Origin: Paulownia fortunei
Taxonomy: Eukaryota > Streptophyta > Magnoliopsida > Lamiales > Paulowniaceae
Reading direction: 5' to 3'
NCBI GenBank assembly: GCA_019321725.1
Contig: CM033121.1
Coordinates: forward strand, 6,262,001 to 6,326,000
DNA length: 64,000 nucleotides
Each line of letters begins with the position of its first letter. Within the stretch, counting starts at the first letter, position 1. Below are positions 39,824-53,392 of the stretch, in pieces. Position numbers and translations under genes: made by a program. The notes below the pieces were generated by a model. It did not search any database. It saw only the letters and a list, made by a program, of their open reading frames with translations, and was not told where the DNA came from.

Positions 39824-40543
39824 TTGAAATTGAGCCTGATTATGAGCCTGACAATTGTTGGGACTTTGGTCACTGTAGGGACCCTTGTGACAGGGCCTGT
39901 AATAGGATTGCCCTGGACACACAAAACCCATGATTCTGTTCATACTTCTGACAATCCCAATGATCAACAAGATCCCATTAAAGGTGCCCTCATGATCACG
40001 GCGGGCTGTTTGGGTTATTCCCTGTTTTACATTCTCCAGGCAATTACACTGAACTCATACCCCGCCGGGCTTTCCCTGACGGCTTTGATATGTGCGTTGG
40101 GAGCATTGCTAGGAACTGTGGTCACGTTCGTGGCCGAGAGAAGGAATACTGCAATCTGGGCCCTGGAATGGGACGCCAAGCTTTTGGCTTATGCTTATGG
40201 TGGAATAGTCTCTTCTGGAATTACTTATTATGTTTCAGGAGTCATAATGAAGGAAAAAGGACCTGTTTTCGTGACAGCGTTTAATCCTTTGAACATGGTC
40301 ATCGTTGCGGTGTTGAGTTCTTTCATTTTTGCTGAGCAGATGAGCGTGGGAAAGGTCACTGGAGCTCTGGTTCTTGTTATTGGGCTGTACTTGGTGATAT
40401 GGGGTAAGAGTGAGGATCAGAGAGGTAGAATTGATTCAGGAACAACACAAGGCAGCAACAGATCCTTCAACAAAGGCCTCCGAAGCTGGCCATGTAGATG
40501 CCTCAGAGACCATCTGGCCATAATTCTGTTCCTGGAATTTTAA
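39824..40543 (+). pseudogene. truncated, intronless WAT1-related (EamA/UMAMIT) transporter copy
   Basis: A 239-codon frame matches only the C-terminal half of WAT1-related (nodulin MtN21-like) transporters: GPVIGLPWTH, IKGALMITAGC, SYPAGLSLTALICALG, ERRNTAIWALEWD, KEKGPVFVTAFNPL and GLYLVIWGKSED. About four of five membrane helices of the second EamA domain are clear. Full family members have about 10 helices and 350-390 residues; no first half is visible upstream. Relative to the family, a few residues are missing around TVGTLVTGP. Relatives usually have introns within this half, and none is present here, which suggests a reverse-transcribed copy or intron loss. The last 25 residues do not resemble the family. 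The frame is open but transport activity is unlikely. Confidence 0.75.
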
Positions 40544-42820
40544 CTTGGGATTGAGATTGGATTGTTTTATGAGGACAATATGCAAAGAAATAGTTTCATT
40601 CATATTAAACACAATTTTGTTATTTTTAAGAGAAAAAAAAATTAAATTTTAAAAATTATGTAATACATAAGCTTATATGACTTTAAGGGAAGCTTTCCCT
40701 CCTAGCCCCTCTCCCTCTGTCCGTGTCCCTGATGTTGTTTAAGAATAATAATATTAATATGTTTCCATTTATTATTTTACCTATTAAAATCTGTAATGCC
40801 ACTATTATGGATAAAATACAAATTAAAATAGAGGGTTGATCTATTAAACTATACTCTTGTAAAAAGTTTACGTAAATAAACTTTTTGGACTTGACAAATA
40901 GGGGAAAAGGCAAAATAAGTTGGGGTTAGATAGATATTTGGTGCTTTAAGTTGACATATTTTTATTTTACTACGCTAAATTTCAAAAATTGGCACATTTA
41001 ATCCTATTTTTGCCGAAAAATTTAATTTAGATTGATAATTGCTGACATGAACACAAGATTGATCGAAAATTGCCTGTATAGACTGAAATTTGGGGATTTT
41101 TGAAAATTGGAGAAAAAGTTACCTATGTGGCATCTTATGTGTATATAACCCTTGCCACGTGGATAAAAAAACAACCAACTAAATCAAATAATTAAGTAGA
41201 TCACTATCTTTTAGATAATAAAATTTAGCATATTTGAATTCAAAATTTAATAAACATCATAAAGATTAGTTTGTAGATTTTTTATTAATTGGCAAGAAAA
41301 AAAATAGTCTAAATTTTATATTTTAATTATTTATCATAAATTTAAATAAATTATTAAATGTTAATAAAGTTCATATTTAAAAATTAAAAAATACTTAAAA
41401 TTCAAAATTTTAAAAATAAAATAGAAATTAGTTAATAATAATTACTCTATTAATTAATTTAAATATTTTATCTTTAATTTACAGTATTTAAAAAAACAAA
41501 GAAAAAAAAATCATTATCTTCTTCAACCCTCCAATCCCAAGCCTCTGCACACTAGCCCGTAGCCTCACCGTCGCCTCGCCACCACCTCACCAACTAAAAT
41601 AACATTAAATATAGAAGATATAATTAGGTGTTAGCATAGAGATCATGCCCCATATCTCAAAATTCTACCACAAGAACTAAGTCGGAAAATTTATGCACTT
41701 AAGACTAATAAAAGAAATTTCTCATATTTTGTGTTGGAGAATATGTCAATTGTAGAAATACAAACACAAATATTTAAATTAAATCAAATGTTATCTACAC
41801 CCCCAAACAACCAGACCCATACCCTCCCTCAACCGCCAAGTGCTGCTGCCCACCGCCGCCACATCGCAGCCACCCCGTCATTTCCATCTTGCCCCACACC
41901 AGCCCCCAAAACCAGCCCAAGCCCCACACCCAAAACCTACTCCCCATTCTTGCACAACCCCTACCCAAAGTCATCATTTTTTCACCACCACAGCCCACTA
42001 CTGCCACTCACCCCAACTCCTATCTTCTTCTTCTTTTTATCTACAGAACTCCAAGATCCACCATCACAGCTACCAAATGCCCACCACTTCCTATGTAATA
42101 CATACACTTACGTACATATTATATATTGTGAACATATATAATACATATGCATATAAATGTATAAATTAATAAAATAGGTACTTATATGGATTTATGGAAA
42201 AAATAATAATGTCTTTGATTAATTTTATATTTTATTTTTTAAATTGTCTAGTCGGAATGTATGTAATCATTAAATTTTCATTTATTTTGTTCGCTAACTT
42301 TTCCTCCAATTCTCAAAAATCCTTAAAATTCAGTTCATGTAAACAACTTTCGTTCAATCTTATTTTCATGTTAGCAATCATTATTCAAAATTATATTTTT
42401 GACAAAACTCGAATTAAATATGTCAATTTTGAAAACTTAATATAGTAAAATCAATTCATACCAATTTAAAGAATTAAATGTTTATCTAGCCCAATTTAGG
42501 ACTAATGTTATTGTTTTTTTTCCTGACAAATATGTCAAGAAACACTAAGAAGAGCATGTATCATCTTGCAGAGTTAAAAAAACGAAAACAAAAAACCAAA
42601 AAACCAAAAAAAGAAAAAAATCAAGAGAAGAAGAAAAAGAAATAAAAAGGAAAACAGGGATACAGGACCATGACCCAAACCTGAAGGCCCAACAGATTTT
42701 AAACACTGAAAATGCCCTGTAAAGCCAGACCATCAGCACAACAGCAACTTTAGGTTTGCCAACTTTTACTTACCAATGCGACTTTACCTGACATTGTAAT
42801 AAACCGCAGGAACGAAACCG
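40544..42820. other. AT-rich intergenic DNA with a C-rich island
   Basis: No gene supported. A 9-A tract lies near 40633 just after the WAT1 copy. C-rich, G-poor stretches occur at about 41520-41600 and 41800-42070 inside otherwise AT-rich DNA. Confidence 0.55.
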
Positions 42821-42827
42821 TATAAAT
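42821..42827 (+). promoter_or_regulatory. TATA box of the glucosidase I gene
   Basis: TATAAAT lies 120 bases before the ATG at 42941, followed by a CT-rich leader. Confidence 0.5.
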
Positions 42828-42940
42828 CCTTCTCTCCCCAACTCTCCACTCTCTCGCGACTGTCCTCAGTTTATGCCAGAAACCTGAGAATTTCAACCAA
42901 AGCTCAGAACAGAAGCCCGGATCCGAAACCTTATACGAAA

Positions 42941-45900
42941 ATGACCCAAATTTCCCGAAGAAGCACTCGAGGCAGAAACAAATCCTCTTCAGATGGTGAT
43001 CAACCACCTACTAACAAAAATCCGTATCCGAAAACCCGAATACCCGTTGGCAGAGACCGTAATTTCATGCGGATCCTAATTTTCACCCTCAAGATTTTAT
43101 TTGTTTCCGGAATTCTTCTCTTCATAATCGGATTGTATATGAAGGAGACTGTAAAACCCAGGGTCGTTACTCCAATACCTGCTCCAATGCTCATGGATCT
43201 TCCTATGGTAAACACAAAACTTATTATTATTTTTGTTAATGTGATGATTATTAATAAAATTTAGAGTTAGTTTGGTACTTGTTTATTTAAATGTTTGAAT
43301 TTGTTGAATTTTTTTTGTGCAGTTTCAAGGGGAGCATAAGGAGAGTTTATACTGGGGAACGTATAGGCCCCATGTTTATTTTGGAATTCGTGCCGGTAAG
43401 TTTTTTTTCGTTGCATTTTGCTGCAGTTTATTTAATAGCCACTGGTGACTTTTTTTTTTTCTTTTTTCTGTTTATTCATTCTTAGTTGCTTTAGAATCGT
43501 AAAATTTTTTAATTGTTAGTAGCGTTAGAGTGAAAAGGATTTAGCATTTCAATGGTAATAGAAGTATTTATAGTTACTTCTGAAAATAAATTAGCATCTC
43601 CGATATTCAGCAGCTTTTCTATGTGTAAGGTTTGACTGAAGTATCTTAATATGTCATTTTATTCTTTCAAGCGGCTTTTATATGTCAGGTTTGACTGATG
43701 TATCTTTGAAGTGTTACAATTTTTCTTATAGCTGAATTCTCTTCCTCTGTCAGAATAATTTTTTATTTTTGCTATTGCATACTGTGGTAGAGTGATTAAT
43801 ACGAATATGCATAACAAGAAGTTGTCATTGGCAGGACTCCACAGTCTCTGCTTGCCGGTTTGATGTGGATTGGTGTTAAGGATGGAAGATATTTCATGCG
43901 GCATGTATGCCAAGACTCGGATGAGCTTAAGACATATGGTTGGACGCATCATAATGGATGGGATTATGGACGTCAAGTATTGGTTGACCAAAAATTGACA
44001 TTGACAACAAGTTTTCTGAAATCAAAGGAGAAAGAGAGCGGTTATGGAGGGGACTGGGCAGTTCGAATTGAAGCACAAAGTGAAGTGTAACTTTCCAGAC
44101 CTTATATGATGCTTGTTTTCCTAGATTAATTTTGATGCAGCCTTTTCTCCCTTTTAATCACGGAATGAAAAGATATTCTGCCTATTGCAAAATACTTCAT
44201 CCTAGATAACCATGTGTAAAGTTGAATAACATGATTGCATTTTGCTGTAGTGAAGTTTGAGGAATTGAAAGACATATTAGTAAAAGCATTTTGAAGATGA
44301 AGTAGAATAATATAAGAGTTCATTATATGATGAATTACAATTAAAAAAAATTGTTAATGGATGCTTACTTCTCCCAGCCAATGCATGTATGAATAAAGAA
44401 ATAGAAAGTAGTTAGTGTTACTGAATTTGGAGTCTACATAGTGCTGTGACAGGGCTTCAGATCCCACGTCTTGCCAGCTTGTCGCAATAATGAGGTCATC
44501 CAATCAGTTAATCCTGACTGAAAAATACTACATGTTAAGCTTTAGTTCCTACTAATGAATACTGATAAATTGCTATTTTTTCTGTGAAATCAAGTTATTA
44601 TATCTTCAAATCATTTTCATTACTTAAGATTGTGGATTTTGTGCAGACACTCCTTGCCTCTTAGAGTTGATTTATCATCGATGCCTATTTTTTGAGTCAT
44701 TTGCTAATATGAAGTCTTGATTTTTTTGACTGTCGTAGACTTAATAAGGAAATGGCAGAAATTGTGCACCTTTTCTTTTATGTGGCTGATGAAGGTGGAG
44801 CTGCTCTAGGTCTGGGTAGGGGCACCTCAGACATTCCTGATGACTACATCCTGGCATTTGGTTCACGGAATGATCTTGGTAGTTGGCAGCTTCATTTGGA
44901 ATCAAAGGTATCTTGTCATTTAGAATAAGCAATATATATGCTGAGAAATAACATTTCAACATTCTTGCAGCCTAAAAGCCTAATTATACAGTTTGTTTGA
45001 CTTGTCCACCTTAGTTATACCTATACCATGTTAATAGCAAAGAATTTGACAAGTTTGTATCCTCAATAGGTGATATTAAAATTAAATAAACCAGTTGCTG
45101 TGCATGTGTGTGCGCGCGTGTATTCCTGATTCTGTTGCTTTGTCAGTACTTAGCTAATACTTGTCACTTTTTATGCGGCATAAAAGCAAGACCTTTCTAT
45201 TTGAGCAAATAATGTTTATTCAGCATGTATCTATGATATTTGTTCACCAACAAATAAACTAATATATAAATGAACTTTTGAAGGATGACTTTGAGTTCCA
45301 TTATGCTGGTTTCAAGACAGATCACATTCACAATTTATCCGATCTTGTCCAAACCAATCTTGGAATTCAGGTGTGTAAGATATAATTGTTGTGGTTTATG
45401 CCAAACTATTATTGTTGTTGTTTTATCAAGTTTAGCTGGTGGCTTTCAGTCAGTGCTTTACAATCGTAATTGTATCTTCACGTCACCCTTAACCCAATTT
45501 CCCTTCTTTTTGTCTAGGCTCGGAAAACTGGTCGGTTACAGCTTTCAGATACATCTGATTATGCTCCAAATATTCTAGTTTTCCAGGTTTGTCATCAATG
45601 AATTGTTCATTATATTGTCTAGCTATTTCAGCAAACTAAATTTAACTTAGTTTTATGTTTTGCTTCTCATCTATATTGCTCAGCATTTTCTTACTTTTAG
45701 TTCAGATTTCTGCGATGATTCCTTTCAAAGCTGATGTTGCTTTTGTATCAAAATCAAGCGGTTCTACTTCGAGAACCGAAGAACGTATCAGAAGCCTTAT
45801 AGGTACCATGGCATCTGTTTTATATAATATTTATTTTATCATCCAAGCTCAATGATTTTGTTTGGACACAGGTTCTTATTTGAATTTGTAGCAGAGAAAA

Positions 45901-48900
45901 GAATCATTATGCATGTTTTATTGAGAAATTTTTCCTCCCAGGATGCAGATTAAACCACACATCTCCAAAATTCAAATTTGATATAACAGGTCATATTTAA
46001 AGCAACAGTACATGTTCACTTGGGTCTACTCAAGCACTAAAACTGTTAGAGAACCTAGCAGTCATAATTGGATAGCGAAAGCAGGATAATGGTACATGTA
46101 ATTGGGAAATAAATCTTGATGCCTATACTCTTTCTTGAATATCCATTAATTAATTTCAATTGTCAAATTCATGTAAAAACATCTTTGGAAAATCTTATAT
46201 TGGCTCACAGCAGTTATAAATGATGTTTCTCCAACCCTTGTCTGATGTCAGGACACCTTTTGATCCAATTCCATGACTTAGAATTTGGCAATCACATTTC
46301 TAAAGCTTAGATCTTATCAGTGCCTGAGAACTGTACTGCTAGTGTCAGCAACATAGCCCTGAAGTAGGCAACCCATATTATTTGGAAAAGGGCTGCTTGG
46401 AGACTTGAGCTTACAAGTGGAGTTGTTTACCAAAAAGGGTGTTGGATTTTCTCCAGTATTTCTATTTGTTAATAATTTTATCTATTGAGATTATATTTGT
46501 AAATTATGCAAATCATGGCACTTTATGCAGATGGAGCATGCCACCCTTTTGTTAACTAATTATTAAATCTTGGATATTCAATAGAAAAGAAGTGCTATGC
46601 TCCTGATGCTATCCTTTTCAACCTCTGACAGTCTTTAAATTGAGCAATTATGTTCCTTGTTATTTCATACAAATTATGAAGTCCCGGGTGCTTTTGAGGC
46701 TTGTGATTGTTATAGAAGAATACAGGTTGGGAGCTTCTCTTGATCAGCTCTTAAATGATTCTATTAGATATTTACTTGCTGCTCACATCAAGGGGTCTTT
46801 TCTACCCAGAATTAGCCTGATACATGTTTCTTTCAGTTGTCAGCCAACCTTCTTCCTCACTTCACATTTAGAATGTTTGTCAATCGTTCCAGGTGACTCT
46901 TTGACTAGTCGTCTAGAGCAGAAGCAGAAGCAATTTGATGAAAAATTCCAAAGATGCTTTAACATGTCTGATGAGGTATCTATTATGGATGTTTCTTTTC
47001 CTTCTGACCCATCATCCTTGAATTCAGAGATTAATTGCTTCTGAAATTTGGATGTTGAATTCTGAGGTTGATTACAAATCATGCCATCTGCTCTATGGCG
47101 TGAAATGGAATGATCACACATGCTTTGATGTTTGCTGTGATTGTTTCGCATGAAACTCCCTTCGCTTTTCAGTCAATAGTATTTTGTACTTTGTTTAGGT
47201 TAATGAGCTGGAACATGGTAAAGAAACCATTTTGAAATTGTCAATTATGGACCTATGCTATAAGAAATTACAATATATCATCTTGTCAAAAGTTTCATAT
47301 TATCCTCAAGTTTCCATGGTCTTTGATATTATGAGCAAAGGAACATTTTTAAATAAATATATGCACTGATAAAAGTGACAGGAGTTGATTCAGAGGACAA
47401 GCAATTCCATCTGCTGTACAATATTACATTTGGCTTGAATATATATTAATTTTCAAACAAAAATTCATCATATAGATGATATTTTGTGGAGATTCATTTT
47501 ACTTTGTCGTGGGACACATATCAAATATGTGAATACAGAATTTGTTGGTATAGATACATTTATTCTTACAAGATTTCATGGATTTTGCATATGATTGTCA
47601 CATTTGAATTAAATTTAATGGAAAGCAAGATTTTGCAAATAAACATAGGTGTCAAAATCATTGCATAATTGTGAATCAGCTATATTGTTGGCTTACTACC
47701 GTTGTGTATGTTACTAAATCTGGTCCAGTTATTTTACCGATTTTTGTTATCTTTATACTTATCTTCTTTGGGTTTCCTTAGTATTCATACTCTTGAATTG
47801 AGATCTAATGTGGTTTTTTCAGCTTACTTCTGAAGCCATAACAGTAGGTAAAGCAGCTCTTGGAATTTGTTGGGTGGGATTGGCTACTTTTACGGCCAAT
47901 CAAAAATTTCGCTTCCACCATCCTCTGATGTAAGTCGTTGGGCTGTGTTATTATTATGCCAATTCTTTCAAGACCTGGCGACATGGCACGAATTGCCCTT
48001 TCCTGTTTCAGTACGGAGAATTATGTCTGAAATTGAGAATTTTGAATCTAAGTGAAGTTTCTAATTAGGTTCAAGCTTTTACCTTCCTGAGCTGTTTTAT
48101 ATCATGTTCTTGATAATATGTAAATTAATTTCTCTTTTATTTTCTTGGTGCAATTGCGACGTCACCAAAAATTGGAGGCAATGCACATGTGTGATTCAAT
48201 GTGATTTACCAAATGCTAGGGATGTTAAAGGGCAATTCCATTTGATCTTATCTTTTTTCGCTTGATTAAAATTACTTATGTGCAATAGTAACCACAGCTT
48301 AATACACAGTTATTTTGTTTCCTATTCGATGAAGGCTTTATTTTGACTTATCCCTTACCCAGATTTTATGAGTTTAATGTAATTATTAGTTTCACTACGC
48401 GTTGATCTTCAACTGACACTGAGGAACCCAAAACACAATCAATTAATCAATTTCTTTGTGAAAGATGTTTTTGGTGTCATCACTGTGACCCTACATTCCT
48501 TTTCACTGACAATTTTAACTAACTATTTTCAGGAGCTCGTATCTTGAAAATTAGTGGTTATGATCAGGAATTTGCAATCTGCATTATTTATGAACTATTC
48601 TTGTTTAAAGTAGGGAAAATATATACTTGCTTTGGCTTTGGAAATTTTTTGACATTTTTTTCTTATCTATGAACTATGTTCTTGACATTCAACCTACCAC
48701 ATTGTTGTCTTGTGTTCACCTGATTAGTTGTGCCATTTGGATGCCTAACAAAGTCATGCAGTGGGCTATCATCTCATGCAGCTTGTACCTGGTGATAATT
48801 ATATTTCATATTGGCCAGCTGAGCTATACACAGCGGTGCCAAGTCGCCCGTTCTTTCCTAGGGGATTTCTGTGGGATGAAGGTTTTCACCAGCTACTGAT

Positions 48901-51900
48901 CTGGTGGGTTGCCTGTAGACCTTTTTGTTGATGGTAACAGCTTGTTACCTTTTCTTAATGATATTAATTCTATTTTTGTCTTTACATGAGAAGGCGTTGG
49001 GATGTTAAGATTTCTTTGGATATCATCGGGCATTGGTTAGATCTGATGAATGCTGATGGATGGATTCCACGTGAGCAAATTTTAGGTGCTGAAGCTTTAA
49101 GGTGACATTGTGTGGATTCCTCTAGTATAAATACTCAGTTCATACTACTAAAAATCTTTGAACAATCATATTTAATTTCTGTTTTTGGTCTATCGGCAGT
49201 AAGGTACCATCGGAGTTTGTGCTTCAGCATCCAACAAATGGAAATCCACCGACATTGTTTTTGGTTTTACGAGGTTTAGTTTTCACTGCAGTGTCTATCC
49301 TTTGGTCAAATGTTATGTTTAATGTGAGGAGTAATAGCTATCCTAATATATTATGATTCTCATTTGGATATGCACTTCCTGCTGTATGACTTATTGTAAC
49401 ATTTTGAAACCATATCATTTCTTTTGAAATTGTATTGTTAAAGAGTCCAAGACCCCATAAAATCACATCTCATTTGGATATGCACTTCCTGCTGTATGAC
49501 CTATTGTAACATTTTGAAACCATATCATTTCTTTTGAAATTGTATTGTTAAAGAGTCCAAGACCCCATAAAATCACATGATATCATTGGATATGTCACAC
49601 CATTCTTAAAAGTATCAAGACATAATTCCCCTCCACTCACCCACTCCTCTCACCAAAAACAAGAAAGGAACGAGAGACGGTGGAAACTTAGTGGGTTGCA
49701 AGCCTCTGAAGTAACACTAATGTAGCTATAGAATGGCATTGTGGTATGTCTGATCGTTGTGCTTCTCTTTTGTTTAGTGATTAATACATTGCTGAATTGA
49801 TCAACAACAAGAAAAATCAACTTTCTATGACTCTGCAATGAGGCATCTTGTTGTTCTGGTCAAATACTTATCTGCCAAAGGGTTTACAGTATTTATCATA
49901 CTGGTGTTTGCAACCATTTATAAGTGAGACACGGTTGAAGATGAATGTTTGCATTTTAACCATCGGTGTTGTTGAAAAAGATACTCTTGTTATTTTCTTT
50001 CTAATTGGCTTATAGCTTCTTGGCAATAAATTGCATCTCATAAATATTATTTGTTGCACTTTTGCATTGTCACTTGTTAGATGGGGAAAATTTTGTGATA
50101 TGTTGCAATCATAATATAATGGTGATAAATATTTGCTTTTTGCAGATTTGGTTTGTGGCATTAAGAAAAACAAGTTTACTGCCTCAGAACTAAATGACAT
50201 CTCCATCTTCTTACGTCGAGCATTTGTGCGTCTTGATGCATGGTTTAAGTGGTTTAATACTACTCAATCAGGTGAGCATGACAGGAATTTTATAAATATG
50301 TGTGTGCCAGTTTTGACATGCAAACCTCATCTTTTAATAAAAACTCTCTTGTATTAGTTACTGAAAAGCAAGTTTTGTCAGAATAGCAAGTTAAATTGGT
50401 TTTCTTCTAATTGGAAATTTGATGTTCTATTCACAGGAAAAGATGCGAGCACCTACTTTTGGCATGGAAGAGATAATGCGACCATACGTGAACTGAATCC
50501 AAAGGTTCTCATCCACTACATTTATACACTTGTTGGGACCAGTTAAAACATGTTTTTTTTTTTTTTGGGGGGGTGGGGGGGTTGGGGGGTGGGATTATTT
50601 TCCACCTTATGGAACCATCCTTTTTTCTTTTTGCCTTTCCATTGTTGATACTTTCATATATCCATAAATTTGGTATCTTTTGGTAGGAGTGCTGATTTTA
50701 TTTGTAGTATTTTCTTTTGACAGATAAGTGTTAGTAGTGCCATGGACTATATTAGTTTGCATATCACTACTAGGTGATCTGTACCATGTGTATGAAAAAA
50801 CAGATGGCAACAGTTCTTTGAACACTGGCTAACTGTGGGTGTCTGGTAAATTCAAAATGCATAGAATGTTATGAACTAAGGGAATTATATCAGGAATGGT
50901 AGAAGCAAAAAAGAACCTGTATTTGAGGTTGTGAAACTGTTATGCGATGAACTACTATGAGTTAAGAAAGAAACTGTAAAAAAATGGGAAACATGCTTTC
51001 TTTTCTGCCCTCCCTCTCAAATAACTATAAACCTTTTAACCTTCTCTGAAATTCAGTTAGCTGAATAGCTTGACATATCTCAAGCAAAAGCTAATAGCTG
51101 AATATCTTGACATACCTCAAGCAAAAGCAAATATGCAGTAAAAAAATTGCCTCAAGGAATACATGAATTGTTTGAGCAAGGATGAGATTTGGTCTCCGCT
51201 CTTTTAATGCCAGCGTACTTTTGGTGCACTGCCAGATATGTAGAGTTCAGCCCTATAAAAGCACGGCAGATATTTTGCTCCCGCAGGCATATAGCATTCT
51301 TAACTTTCAAAATGACTAAATGAACGATAAGCTATAAATGGATTACTTTGTCAAATTTACCAAAATAGTGTTTTGGCATTCCAGTCACTGTCTTCTGGAT
51401 TGGATGATTATCCACGTGCTTCACACCCCAGTGAAGATGAACGCCACTTAGATCTTCGATGTTGGATGCAACTTGCTGCGGATTGCATGAGTTCCATCTC
51501 AGAATTTCTTGAGGACAGTCCCATTGGAAAGGTATAACCAAAAACATAAAATAAAACAACTTACCAAATATAATTTTGTTCGGATTTTAAGGTTATACAA
51601 AATTATGCAGGAGTATGGCTTGACAGCAAAGCTGCTCTCAGATTTTGAGCTTTTAAATCAGGTAATTTTTGCTTTTCCCCTGTTCTTCTTTTGCATTTTT
51701 TTTTTCTCTAAGGCATTTTTCTCACCCATTATAGATCTTATGCATGTGCATCATGATTATATCAGTAGAAGTGGGATCAGATCAGTTTGGCTTTATTCCA
51801 TGTAAGCAAGAATTTGATATTTCTGTCAATCTTGTGTGCTCTTTTGGCTTTTCAGATGCATTTTGATTATAGCAATGGAGCTTATTTTGATTATGGAAAT

Positions 51901-53392
51901 CATACAGAGAAGGTATAGCTTTAGCTTTTCAAGTACTCCCGTGTCATTATCTTGGCTTCCTGGACTTTGGATACTGCACTCTTCGTCTTGCTTAAATTCC
52001 AGTTTTTAGTGACTAGTCTCACCATTTTTACAGTTTATTTATGCAATTAAGCATTATTTTGTTTACAACAGCCAGAATAAGTTTTGATTCACCTGTCTTG
52101 GGTAACCTGTAAACCTCTAAATCAGATTTAAGTTCATTAATATCTTCCCTAAGATTGTAGACCTTTTAGTTTTTTGGTAGTAGCTATTCTTAGGATGTGT
52201 TGATGCTTTAAATTCAATGTCTCTGGTGCTACTATGGAAGTGACATCGTATAATGATACGCCTTGGAGCTAGTTGACAATTGATGCAATATTCGTCATGG
52301 AAGTAGCTTCTTCACAGGGGTAAAAAAGGAGATAAAGAAGAAAAGAATTAGACAAATTAAAATAGACTAGTTTGTTGTAGCTCATACTTGCAGTGACATT
52401 TCTCTTCCTCTTAGGTTCGTCTAAGTTGGCGGCTGGTAGAAGCAGCTGGCAGTTATCCAACTCGTGAACTTGTACGAGAAGTTCTAGAGAACCCTGTGCT
52501 GAGACTGGTTCCTCATATTGGCTACGTCAGCCTTTTTCCCTTCATGGGTAGGCTTATACCACCTGTGAGTTGATCAAGGATCTTATGCTGATACAATTAT
52601 TTGTTTATTTATTTATTTTGGTCGTATTTGTTTTATTAAGCTGAGGTCATCTTATATCTTTTCTATATATTCTACACGATGTAGGAATCATGGATATTAG
52701 AAAAACAGCTTGATCTTATCTCAAACACTAGTACTCTGTGGACTAACTATGGACTCAGATCTCTTGCCAAAACAAGGTAAAAGAAATAGGTATATTTTGA
52801 GGCTCCTGAGAAGAATCTCTATTTGACTTTAGTTGTGCACATTTTGGTACTTCTGAACTAAGGCGTTCTCACAACTATTGGGATGTGTACCAGCTCAATA
52901 TATATGCAACGCAACACTGAGCATGACCCACCTTATTGGAGAGGGCCAATTTGGATGAACATGAACTACATGATTCTTTCCGCACTTAACTATTATTCTG
53001 AAGGTACATACTACCAAGGAATTCTTTCCATCTTAAATTGATTTTTATTCAACATGTGGTAACGTACTTTAATTGTCATAGTGGATGGGCCATACAGAGA
53101 CCGAGCCAAGATTATTTACAATGACTTGAGGAACAATTTGATCCGGTATTTGCCACCTGAATAATTTCTTTCAACTCAGAATAACTCTTTTCATGTTTAC
53201 ATGTATTCAATATCCATCTTACTAATTATCAACCTTTGTTGTGGCAGAAATGTGGTAAGGAACTATAACCAGACTGGCTACTTATGGGAACAGTATGATC
53301 AAAAGAAAGGGAAGGGAAAAGGCGCACGATTATTTACTGGTTGGACGTCACTTATAGTGTTAATCATGGCCGAAGCTTATAGTGACTGTTAG
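42941..53392 (+). CDS. GCS1: mannosyl-oligosaccharide glucosidase (glucosidase I, GH63), with two frameshifts
   Basis: Twenty-two exons: 42941-43207, 43323-43395, 43835-44086, 44739-44907, 45284-45370, 45518-45586, 45706-45802, 46893-46975, 47823-47929, 48782-48903, 48994-49101, 49200-49273, 50146-50271, 50437-50504, 51385-51531, 51611-51661, 51856-51912, 52415-52564, 52685-52776, 52894-53003, 53082-53145, 53248-53392. With one base restored in exons 2 and 9 this gives 839 residues (Arabidopsis GCS1 about 850). A basic cytosolic N-terminus precedes one membrane anchor (about 43-66); the rest would be in the ER lumen. GH63 signatures are [26 protein letters not shown] (430-438), [12 protein letters not shown] (from 571), [12 protein letters not shown] (from 749) and [10 protein letters not shown] near the end. 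The enzyme removes the outermost glucose from N-glycans. Phases fail only at 43391-43396 and 47864-47865, each explained by one missing base in a short homopolymer. Confidence 0.95.
49358..49577. repeat. 110-bp tandem duplication in GCS1 intron 12
   Basis: Copies at 49358-49467 and 49468-49577 start TCTCATTTGGATATGCAC and end AAAATCACA. Only one difference was seen (GACTTATTG versus GACCTATTG). Confidence 0.95.
50567..50593 (+). other. G-quadruplex-like run in GCS1 intron 14
   Basis: After a T-run at 50553-50566 come four G-tracts of 7, 7, 6 and 3 bases separated by loops of 1, 2 and 1 bases. This fits the G3+N1-7 pattern on the coding strand. Its length may be unreliable because it is a set of homopolymers. 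Confidence 0.7.

Noticed and set aside
41731..42141. 136-codon Pro-rich plus-strand frame
   Set aside because: Composition artefact of a C-rich island. Overlapping frames are equally open, and no family features are visible.
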